From contig NC_089821.1 in NCBI RefSeq assembly GCF_035046505.1, positions 198,672,377 to 198,736,376 of the forward strand: a stretch of DNA of 64,000 nucleotides. The letters run 5' to 3'. The notes beneath the pieces were generated by a model, which searched no databases, was not told the origin of the DNA, and saw only the letters and a program-made list of their open reading frames with translations. The translations under genes and the position numbers were made by a program. The first letter of the stretch is position 1. The number at the start of each line of letters is the position of its first letter. Of this stretch, positions 39,070 to 48,544 are shown piece after piece. Origin of the DNA: Tiliqua scincoides. Lineage: Eukaryota > Chordata > Lepidosauria > Squamata > Scincidae.

Positions 39070-41720
39070 GGTGATCATTTCCCTCTCCCTGCCTCAGGCA
39101 CAGGGCTGGCCCAAGACCTCCTGTCACCTAAGGCAGTGTGGCAAATGCTGTCCCCCTCAGAGTGCCCATTTGAATCATTGCTGGAATCTGCTGCTCATTA
39201 TCCTTGACTTAACCATTATCATGCTACCCTCCTGTCACTTCCTACTTGACTGCCTCATAACAGCAGTGAACTGAATGGCTTGTCTGAGGAGCCAGCCTCA
39301 GGCACTGCACTGTACTCTCTTATCTAACAGAACACTATACTAGAGTTACATTGATGTAATTTTGCTCTAGTGTATTTGCAGATACATCTGTATAGGGAAC
39401 TTAAGAGCCCAGTCCTATGGCTGGCAGCACCACATGGTATAGCAGTGTTGAAATGGCCACCGCTGTATCCTGTGGGGCCAAGGAAGCTGCCAGAGATCTC
39501 CTCAGAGTCCCTTACCCCACATAGAGCCCTGGCAGTCCCAATGGGTCTACTCAGATCTGCGCCAGCTCTTTAGCTGGTACAGAACCAAGGAGTCCTGTGT
39601 TGGTCTCTGTGACTCAGGAGGGGCTATAGGATTTGGCAGCAGCCTCTGCTGCTGTCACTGCTCTCCCCTCGGTCCCAACCTGCCCTCTGGCCTGCCAGCC
39701 CAATTCCACCCCCTTCCCTCATTCTTCCACCCTGAGAAGCTTCCCTGCCAGGAAACTTGCCGTAGGATGCTCATCTTTAGTGTCCTGACGGCATGAAGGT
39801 CTAGCACCAACTGGCGCTAGCCTGTCTGCTGGCACTGTGCACTCCCTGCTGCTGGTGAAGTGCCTTACAGCACTTTCACGACAGCCATTGACAAGGCAGC
39901 ATGTGAGCCGCTGGCACTACCCTGGTATAGGATCGAGCTGTCTGACTGGAATCTTATGCATGCTTTCCTGGGAGAAAGCCTCTAGGAACACAATGTGATC
40001 TACTTCTGAGTATACATGCACAGGATTGTGCCTCTGTAACCATCTAAAGTAGTATAGGATATAGTATTTTTTTTACAGGAAGTTTGCACCCTAAATGTTT
40101 ATTCCAAATATGTAAAATATTTGCAAATTCTTGGTTAAGATTTGACTTTTCCAGGCCTGCAGGTCTATTACTAGAATTTAAAAATTTCTTTCTTCCTCTT
40201 TGTGCATAATGCTTTTTCTTTAAGCCTCAGTATTATTCTACTCCTCCATTGATTTTGCCTCTCTTTTTTTTCTTCCTTAAGTGAGTTTTGGAATGGGCAA
40301 AGCCTTTCCATCCTTTAATTTTTAAATTAGAAAGTGCATTAGCGAAGAAATGAAGAACACTGGAACATCAATACTGTTGATATAACAAATGTGGACAGTC
40401 AATAATACAACTCTGCAGTGGTGTTGCATTACTAGGTTGCTAACTTCTCAACACCAAAATCTGGATAATCATGTGATTATTCATAAGCAGATAATTTCCT
40501 CTAGTATTTATGATTAAAGGTCACTGGAGGGGGCAGATGAAGCAGTAATATTTTTAATTTAACTCCAATCAGCCCTCTTGCCTAATTTTCTCTTCCGGTT
40601 TCTGCTTCCGCTAATTAGGAACATACTTGTTAATTAAGCCTAGAAGGCAAACCAACAAGATGTTAAATAAGATTAGCTGTGCTCTGAAGGCAGGCATAAA
40701 GACTTGCTGAGTCAGTCTTATCACAAAAGCAGACACTTCCAGCAACAAATTCTGTTCTCTGGTTTCAGGACGCCACTTCTGGTTTGCTTGTTGCATTCAC
40801 TCTGGGTAGGGGAGCATCGCTGTTCTGATTTTGGATTCCAGCTTTATGTAGGTATGCTAATAGCGACTGGGTAGTGAAAGCTGCATTTCCTTGTGAGAAG
40901 CTGGGCAACTTAGCGGGGGGTACAAACACTAGGAGTTTGCTCCATGGTCCTTATGGCTTTTGTTTCTAAGAGAACCTAAGAGGGAATAATAAATAAAGGT
41001 TTGTGGTTTCTTTTTTTTCCCCAAAGAAAGAAAAGAAATCAGTAACTGAATTTTACTTTACACATAAAGGAAGTAATATTTTTTTAAATCCTCATTTGAG
41101 CCTGTGAAGTTCATCGAATCTGCCCCTCCTGGTTAGAGCCCATCTTCTCTCAATGAACTAGCTTTCCTAAAACAGAAAAAAACCATCATTGTTAATGTCT
41201 GCCCATTCATGCAGCCACTTGAAGCAGGTTGCATCAGTGGCAGATTGTAAGAAGTTGGAGGGGGTGGTGGGTTTGGGGTGCTTTTTACCCTGAGTCTGCT
41301 GCCTCTGCCTCCCTCCAGATCTGCCATAAATCCAAGACACACGGATCTGCTTTGTACTCACTTGAGTGCAAAGCAGAACATTCCTTATTGTGCTCCTCGT
41401 GCACCGAACCCTAAAAGTTTGCTCTGTTCAACGCAGTGCTCAAGGAACATAGAAAGGGTTTTTTGGATGCGTTTGTTTTTTAGTGCAGAAGCAGACCCAA
41501 GTTGGCACCAGGCAGCATTCAAGGTATCACCACCCCAACTGCAATCTTTGACTATTGACGGGCAGTATTCCTACCATACCTAGCTAGTGCTGTCCCCGGC
41601 ATACTACATGGAAGCTACATATGTTTTACAGCTAGCACACTTTTTCCCAACCTGGTGGTCTTGACCCCCCCCCCCCGGGCAGGAGTTCCCAACCTTCATT
41701 TGGGGTGCTAACCCCTTAAG
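39070..41720. other. Intergenic between TRAPPC3L and RWDD1, left part
   Basis: Holds a diverged family 1 foldback at about 39,951-40,033 and a GC-rich repeat around 39,400-39,950. About 39,100-39,160 is related to 30,135-30,190. A 12-C run lies at 41,665-41,676. No gene seen, and nothing like CALHM4 or CALHM5. Confidence 0.45.
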
Positions 41721-41931
41721 GAGGGTAGCAATCTGATCAGGAACCCGTAAGTGCTGTCAGAATGGCACTTCTGGGTTTTGCTGCCACTGCCATCACTGCC
41801 AAATGCATGTAAGTAAAAAAGGGTTTAAAGCAAACAAACTTACATGCATTAGTTGGTAGCAACTGCAGCAACGAAACCTAGAAGTGCTGTTCTGACAGTA
41901 CCTACAGGTACCCAGTAGGGTTGCTACCTTC
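41721..41931. repeat. Long foldback (about 90-bp arms)
   Basis: The left arm (gggtagcaatctgatcagg ... gtgctgtcagaatggcactt ... atgcatgtaagt) is mirrored by the right arm (acttacatgcat ... agaagtgctgttctgacagt ... ggttgctacc). It ends nine bases before the hAT element at 41940. Confidence 0.75.
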
Positions 41932-41939
41932 CTTTAGAG

Positions 41940-42248
41940 CAGTGGTTCTCACACATTTAGCACTGGGACCCACTTTTTAGAATGAGAATCTGTCAGGACC
42001 CACCAAAAGTGATGTCATGACCAGAAGTGACATCATCAAAAAGGAAAATTTTTAACTATCCTAGGCTGCAACTTACCCAGGAGTAAGTCCCATTGACTAT
42101 CATTGTTAAAAGAATATACATAGTAGCTTGTGAAAAGAACAGGTCTACATACCATGGTAGCATCGTCTAATATTTTAAAAATAAAATATTGAAATGAATG
42201 GGGGCCCACCTGAAATTGGGGTCCCGACTCACAGTTTGAGAAACACTG
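41940..42248 (+). mobile_element. hAT miniature element, family A, copy 3
   Basis: 309 bp, same ends as copies 1 and 2 (cagtggttctcac ... gagaaacactg), with some internal loss. Flanks ctttagag and cttaaagg match loosely. Confidence 0.85.
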
Positions 42249-42574
42249 CTTAAAGGGTAGTGTCCCAAATGACGGTTGTCAACTACTGAGCTCATAGGAA
42301 GTGACCTCACTGGCATACCTCTAGCATGCTTGATTCATTAACAAATGACCACAAGCACAGAAAGTGGCATTGAACTTACTTCAGGGTGCTTTCGCAACGT
42401 TGTTTATTTACAAGACTTGAAAAAGTATGTTTCCCTGTGCAGACCTATTGTAGAAAAAATAACTTTTCAACAGCTAGTTCCCACCATTATTGTGTTCTTT
42501 GTCTCCCTCCCAGTCCGCCTTCAGCTATAATGGCACAAACATTTGGCATCTGTCCTCAATGATAATGGCACCCT

Positions 42575-42712
42575 CTTTCTCTCTTTTTTTTCTTTCTCTT
42601 TTGGTTGTATGGTTCTGTTTGGTGTCTTGGTACACATTTCTGTGTTAGCTTATAGTTTATTGATGTACATTGTGTTTTAGTTGGAAAAACGAGAAATAAA
42701 GTTTAAAAAAAA
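42575..42712 (+). mobile_element. L1 LINE, extreme 3' end with poly(A)
   Basis: 138 bp ending gagaaataaagtttaaaaaa. It is flanked by perfect 16-bp direct repeats atgataatggcaccct (42559-42574 and 42713-42728), as left by target-primed reverse transcription. Strongly 5'-truncated. Confidence 0.85.
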
Positions 42713-43026
42713 ATGATAATGGCACCCTGCATTCTGTCTGGAAGGCAAATGATATTCATGAAGGCTGCCATGTTTAATACCATTAAGCTTGAAGGAAAGG
42801 TTGTAGGCGTGGTGAGCATGGATACTGGACTACTGGATACAACTAGAATATAAACAGTTTGGAATCTCCTTGGGAAAACACTCCTGTTTTCAAAAATGAC
42901 CCATTACACTTTGTTGCTTGGGTCAGAAAATGTAAATGGCACGCCCTCTGGTGGCAAAAAGCATTATAAACAGAAACTTCTCTGCTCTTTAATAAAATGC
43001 AGAATGTAATGCTGAGGATTTTGTTC

Positions 43027-43194
43027 TATAGATCCTGGCACATTGGTGTGCTGCAGGAGTTTGGGGGAGGATCGTTTCTTAGTAGGGCCACTGACAGTGT
43101 GGTGTGCCTTGTCAGTTGTCAAAAAACTGGCGTGCCTTAATAATTTTAGTGCTTTGTCAGTGTGCCATGAGATGAAAAAGGCTGAAAATCACTG
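43027..43194 (-). mobile_element. hAT element end (partial)
   Basis: The right end gtgtgccatgagatgaaaaa, ggctgaaaatcactg is the reverse complement of a common hAT end (CAGTGATTTTCA...). The other end is not identified. Confidence 0.5.
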
Positions 43195-44116
43195 GCCTAA
43201 TATAACCCTGGAATGGACTGTTCTAATTGTCTAAAGTTGCTTTAATTTTTCTTTCTTTTTTATCACCATCAATTAATTCTCCAGTGACATTTTCGGAGTC
43301 CTTTGGATAATTTTTGCTGGGAATTTAATTTTTGCTGGGAGTTTTTACTGGCTGAAGACTACTGGTAAACTGATGTCATGAGGAATCTAGTCATTCAAGC
43401 TTTACCAGTGGGACTAAATATACCCCAACATACAGGGCCAGCTCATCCATGAACCAGATGATACAGGTGGGGGAAGTGAGAGATTCAGGGTCCTCTTCAT
43501 CCTGGCTCCTTCCAGCCAGCTGCAGACAAAGCTGCACTGATCCACTTCTTAACCTTTCTCCTTTTCCAAAAGCAAAAGTGTGGGACTTCCTGTTTTATTT
43601 AAAGAGACCACACGAGGAAGGAGAAAGGTGAACCATGTGGACAACAGCAATCTGCTTCGCTATCCACTCATCTTCCTCCTCCTTGTGTAGGCTCTTTAAA
43701 TAAAGCAGGAAGTTCTGCACTTCTGGAAAAGAACCATGCAAGGAAGGAACAAGATGAGAAGGGGCTTTTGGTGGGAGGATGGTACACCTGTACATGCATT
43801 GTGGGTCAAAGACAGTGTAGAACCTGGTTGGGCCAACACTGTTTTTGAACATACACTCAAAAACAGAAGTTCAGTCAGCACATATGGAGTGTACTGAAGT
43901 CAACAGGAACTCTGCTATGTATGAGGAGTAGTTACTTCAGTTCAGAGATCTACTGACTTGCTGAGATGACTCTGTCAACTTCCAGTTTCTAATTCAAGCT
44001 CCCATTCAAGCTCAGGCTCCCTCCAAAGATGATCGTGCCCTTTCTTGTAATTTGGCTGAAAGGTCAAAGCATTAATATGAAATAAAAAATTCACAAGCTT
44101 GCTTAACAAATAATTA

Positions 44117-44439
44117 CAGGCATGTGCCACTTAACAACCTTCCACTTAAGAACAGACTGCATATATGACAGTGGTCAAAGCAAAATAAAGAGGCTCTTAA
44201 TGAGGCAGTCAGGACTCCTATAGCCTGTAGCAGAGTGTCTGTTTACACAACAAAAAGAATGATTCTTCTTCAAATTTAGAGCCTATCTCCAGGAGCCTGT
44301 GTAGTCAACTGGTTTCTGGCAGGGAGTGTCTGTTTACACAAAAAAGGCACTAGACTGGGCTGAATGTTCGCTTAACAACCTAATCGCATAACCATAGGAA
44401 TCGGAGAACATATTCCCATTGTTAAGTGGCACGCACCTG
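44117..44439. mobile_element. Tigger-like (TcMar) miniature element
   Basis: 323 bp with ends CAGGCATGTGCCACTTAAC and (reverse complement) CAGGTGCGTGCCACTTAAC, 16 of 19 alike, between TA dinucleotides. The cacttaac motif in the ends resembles Tigger/MER2-type elements. No transposase frame. Confidence 0.75.
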
Positions 44440-45371
44440 TAGTTTTATTATTTATCATGCACAAGAGGTTATAAAATTGCATTTAGATTTTAAAAAATGT
44501 TGCTAACGCAATGCATGCCTCAGGTTGTTCTAGTCTGCCTTGTTACTGGAAATCTGTAACAAGAAGCTGTCCTTGGGGGTTAGTAGTCAAAATCCAGTCT
44601 TGCCTCTTTGGAAGAAGACAGAGCATAGAACTGAGCAAGCACACTTTTTGCCTGGGAACTATCAAAAAGATGCAAAGTTTCTCACATGGAGGTTACTGTG
44701 ATAAAAGATAGGAAAAAGGTCAGCTCAACCTAGGGAGAAGTTTCCAAGGATAACAACCTTGTCCCTGCCATATAAAATAAAGGGCAAGACAAGCCTAGTC
44801 TTACGCTAGTTGGAACAGACACCTTTCAGATTATTTGGGAGCATCTCAGATTGTTAGGAAACAAGAGCAGACAATGGCTATATTGACAATCAAATTTAAA
44901 ACAAAAAGTACTTTTCTCAAAATCCAAGATTAAAAACCAAAACAGCAACAGAGCAACAGCTCCAAGCACAATGAGAAAGGAAAAAATAAAAAAGCAGGGA
45001 AGCAGTCAAAAAATCGAGGAGTACAGAGAAGTCCTGCTGAAATTTTTAAAAAAGTTTTCAACGTTCATCAAAGCATTAGGAGGGAGAGGGCTAGCCATGC
45101 AGAAGGGAATTCCATAGGAAGGGGGTCCTTCCTGAGAAAGCCCTATTGCATGTCTCCATAACACATGCCTCTAATGGCAACAGGATCTGACTCCTCCAAA
45201 TGCTTATAATGGGAAGAATTATAAGGGGGAAGGTAGTGTCCCTTTAGTAAAAAAGGTATTTTTGCCAAGCAGGTGCAAACTTCAAGGAGAATTATTATTG
45301 TTGCTGTTATTAACATACAGTTCCAACTAAATTATGCTTTGGTGTGATAAATTAACACAGTATATTCTTAA

Positions 45372-45997
45372 CTAGGCAGAATAGCATTGCATAGTGGTTA
45401 CAGTGTTGGATTAGGTCAGGGTGTCAAACTTATTTCATATAGCAGCTTAGATAGTATTCATGACACCTACTGAGGGACAGAAGTGATGTCATTAAGCAGG
45501 AAGTGATGTCATTAAGCAGGTGAAGACCAGAAAAGCGCTTTTTTCCTCATTTAGGAACTCATTAGCTGCAAATGATGGAAGAGAAAATATGCAAATCTTG
45601 ATCACATTTTCAAGATATTGGAAGCTCAATTATCATTTCAACAGTGCCACTTCTGCAAGTGCATCATTTCAAAGCTCAGCAGCTGATACTGATGCTGGGA
45701 GAGCCCAATTATCATGGGATGGAAGGGGAGGGGAGTGGATGAAGAGCTTCCATGGACCTTACCCAGCGCACAGTCCTTATGTTTGACACCCCTGGACTAA
45801 GAAGACCCACATTCAAATCCCCACTTGGTGAAACTTTGGTGAAACTTCCTGGGTTTGGTAAAACTTCCTGGGTGACCTTAGACCTACCTGACTTACCTCA
45901 TAGCATATTGTAAGGATCAAAGAGGGTAGGGAGCAGGCCCCCCTGACCTCCTTGGAGGAAAGGCAGGAATCCAGGATTGAAATGTAAAGTAATAAAC
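45372..45997 (+). mobile_element. tRNA SINE split by a hAT element
   Basis: The head gcattgcatagtggttacag, tgttggatta is at 45382-45416. The rest (actaagaagacccacattca, aatccccacttgg, ctgggtgaccttagacc, ctccttggaggaaaggcagg) resumes at 45795. The element at 45417-45794 lies between. Confidence 0.75.
45417..45794 (+). mobile_element. hAT miniature element, family C, copy 1 (nested in SINE)
   Basis: 378 bp with ends CAGGGTGTCAAAC and GTTTGACACCCCTG. Flanks gattaggt and gactaaga match at 5 of 8. Same family as 61444-61754. Confidence 0.8.
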
Positions 45998-46737
45998 AGC
46001 CTTTTTTTAGAATGGAAGAGGACTAGACAGTAACTGTGCTTTAGAGGTAGCCAGCTGGCACTGGAAACTAAACTTGAAAGAGATGATTCAGCTGTCGGGG
46101 GACTTGGTTATTCTCAATGCAACTCATCGATTTCCTAATGTTGTAAGGTTCCCTTAAAAGCTTAGCCTTCCCCATACCAATCTAAAAATACTTTTAGAGA
46201 CCATCACATCTCTGAAGACCTAATTGCTTCTTTTAAATCTAGAAATATTTGGTTGTCCAGAGCACTGCCTGGTGTGCAAAGGAGGAAAAAAGTCTTCCTA
46301 TGCAGCAGGGTTGGCCTGCTCCCTACCCTCTTTGATGGGCATGTGTGCCACTAGTGGCACGTGAACACTTTCCAAGTGGCAAGTGCAAATTAAAGCACCA
46401 TTGCAGTTTACAGTTTGCTTGATTTCTTTGCTACTTCTTACACAGTACACCCCCAAGTTTCTAATGCTGCAGTGGGCATACTCAGGGTGGCAATGGCTAC
46501 CCTGTTTGTTTTGGTCTGATTGGAAGATGGGATGAAAGGCAGGAAAAGAATAATGGACAGGAGAGAAAGCTAATAGGGTGGATGCTAGTGAGCTGCATTC
46601 CAATAACTGGTGGATCACTCACTTACCTGAGAAGGCTGGTATTGGTGGAGCACTGAGCGCTGAAGAGGCGAGGGGTGGACTGCATTAGGTGTCAGGGCAG
46701 AGCAAAGATGGCGAATCAGCAAAGCCCAGATGGCTCA

Positions 46738-46903
46738 GGGTCCAGTCCTATCCAATTTTCCAGCACTGGTGCAGCAGCAATGCAGCCTCAAGGATGTTCC
46801 CATACCTTGAAGAGGCCTCTGTGACTGCTTCCCCAACACAGGAAACAGTGCATACCCTATTGGCACAGCAGCCCTGGCACTGGAAGATTGGATAGGATTG
46901 GGT
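46738..46903 (+). repeat. Foldback repeat, family 2
   Basis: From gggtccagtcctatccaatt to attggataggattgggt, with ttccagcactggtgcagc mirrored by cctggcactgg inside. Confidence 0.75.
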
Positions 46904-47267
46904 CATCAGTGAGGTGGAGATACCATCTTCAGAAAGAAAACATCTGCAAAGAGATTCTGGCTAAGATCAAGCTGGGAGAATGGGCAGGCATGGAAGGGCT
47001 GGGCTGCGTGGAAGAGCAATGAACACATCTTATACGGACCTTGGAACAAGATCCGCTGGGCCACGTTTCTGGCATCATCAGCAGCCAGCCAGGTTTCTTT
47101 GGAAAGCCCCAAATAGGCAACAGCACTCCTGTGTTTCTTACTCTGTATCTTCTTGTGCTTGGATATATACATTCACCAAGCGTGTATTCTGAAGTGGTGT
47201 TATCCTACAGAAGGTAGACCATGTTTGTTTGGTTGAACGGAACTTCTTATATTGCATAGATAGCAAA

Positions 47268-47425
47268 GGGTGCAACTTTCCAGCACTGACCTAGCCATAA
47301 TGCAGCCCCAAGATAAGGTAAAAAATATGCCCTTAACTTGAGAAGGCCTCCTTGACTGCCTCCCCACTTCGGAATGCAGTGCACGCCACATTGGCACAGC
47401 TGGAAAGTTGGTTGGGATTGTGCCC
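47268..47425 (+). repeat. Foldback repeat, family 2
   Basis: From gggtgcaactttccagcact to tggttgggattgtgccc; shares aatgcagccccaagataagg and gactgcctccccac with the other copies. Confidence 0.7.
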
Positions 47426-47460
47426 AAAGTTGCATTTCCGCAACCTAAGTAAAGACTAGA

Positions 47461-47577
47461 AAGAAATGCATTTTGGGGTTCCCAGGTCACAACCCAAAAA
47501 TCTGAAAAAAAAAAAATGCGATTTTTTTCTTCTTCAGATTTCTGGATTGTGGTTGGCAACCCCAAAATGCATTTCCT
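47461..47577. repeat. Large hairpin (about 55-bp arms)
   Basis: Left arm aagaaatgcattttggggtt ... aaaatctgaaaaaa and right arm ttcttcagatttctgg ... aaccccaaaatgcatttcct are reverse complements at roughly 85%, around a loop near 47517-47521. Confidence 0.8.
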
Positions 47578-47735
47578 TCTGGATGACAATTCTGGCCGCA
47601 GAAGCCTCAGTTCATTGTACATAAGTAAAGACTGACAGTTTTGATGGAACCATTCCACATATTGAAAAAGATGCACAAAGGCTGCAAAGGGGGGGGGGGG
47701 AAAGCGAGCAAATGTCATTGAGCTTAATGGGGTTA

Positions 47736-47825
47736 CAGCCCAGTCCTAAACATGTCTACTCAGAAGTAAGTCCCATTAGAATCAATGGGGCTTACTCCCA
47801 GGTAAGTGTGGATTGGATTGGGCTG
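47736..47825 (+). repeat. Foldback repeat, family 1, promoter-side copy A
   Basis: From cagcccagtcctaaacatg through ctactcagaagtaagtccca and ggcttactcccaggtaag to ggattgggctg; the two halves pair with each other. Confidence 0.8.
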
Positions 47826-47880
47826 TTAGTAAGCAGGTATGAACAGCCTGATAAAGAAAGAAAAAGTCAGCGCAGACTAG

Positions 47881-47969
47881 CAGCCCACTGCTAACCACAC
47901 TTTCCTGGGAGTAAGCCCAATTGACTCTAATGGGATTTATTTCTGAGTAGACATGCAGAGGACTGGGCT
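47881..47969 (-). repeat. Foldback repeat, family 1, promoter-side copy B
   Basis: Reverse sense to copy A: cagcccactgctaaccacac, tcctgggagtaagccca, ttctgagtagacatgcag, ggactgggct. Confidence 0.8.
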
Positions 47970-48033
47970 CTTGGAGAGGATGGGTGTATGGAAGCAAACA
48001 CACACATCGCCATGTATGGCAAGGGGCCATTTG

Positions 48034-48120
48034 GCTGCGATCCTGACTACTTACCCAGGAGTAAGCCCCACTGACTATCACGGGACTTACTTCTGAGTAG
48101 ACATGCGTGGAGTTGGGCTG
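48034..48120 (-). repeat. Foldback repeat, family 1, promoter-side copy C
   Basis: Reverse sense: gctgcgatcctgactactta, cccaggagtaagcccc, gacttacttctgagtagac, gagttgggctg. Confidence 0.8.
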
Positions 48121-48179
48121 TGCTTCCGGGTGTCCTTTGGGCTGCAAGGCTCCCGGGTTCCTCCCTCTGCAGAGGATGA

Positions 48180-48268
48180 CAGCCCAAGCCTATGCGTGTC
48201 TACTCAGAAGTAGGTCCCACTGGAGTCAGTGAGGCTTCCTCCCGGGAAAGCGTGGAGAGGAGTGGGCG
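48180..48268 (+). repeat. Foldback repeat, family 1, promoter-side copy D
   Basis: Forward sense: cagcccaagcctatgcgtgt, ctactcagaagtaggtccca, then a GC-enriched right half ending gagtgggcgg that merges with the CpG island. Confidence 0.75.
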
Positions 48269-48437
48269 GAGGAGGCCGAGAGCGCAGCCAGCCAGCGTTC
48301 TGCCGGGGAGGAGCGGCAGGCGCGCTCAATCGCTGGGCAGAGCAGCGGAGCTCTGCAGGCCGGGCAGGGCCGGGGCGCGGCAGGCGCGCCTGCGCCGAGC
48401 GCTGGGCCGGCGGTGCGGAGCGTTCGGAGGCGGCTGC

Positions 48438-48479
48438 ATGTGTGAGCGTTCCATGGCCGGCCGCGGGGACCATGACTGA
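48438..48479 (+). CDS. Upstream ORF overlapping the RWDD1 start
   Basis: ATG at 48438 opens a 13-codon frame, MCERSMAGRGDHD, with a second in-frame ATG at 48453. It stops at TGA 48477-48479, so it overlaps the RWDD1 ATG (48472) in another frame. It counts only if transcription starts upstream of 48438. Confidence 0.4.
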   Translation: MCERSMAGRGDHD

Positions 48480-48544
48480 CTACGGCGAGGAGCAGCGCAA
48501 CGAGCTCGAGGCCCTGCAGTCCATCTACCCGGACTCCTTCACAG
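48472..48544 (+). CDS. RWDD1: RWDD1 coding exon 1
   Basis: ATG through SIYPDSFT plus one base of the Val codon; donor gtgcgc. Lies in the CpG island. Confidence 0.95.
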
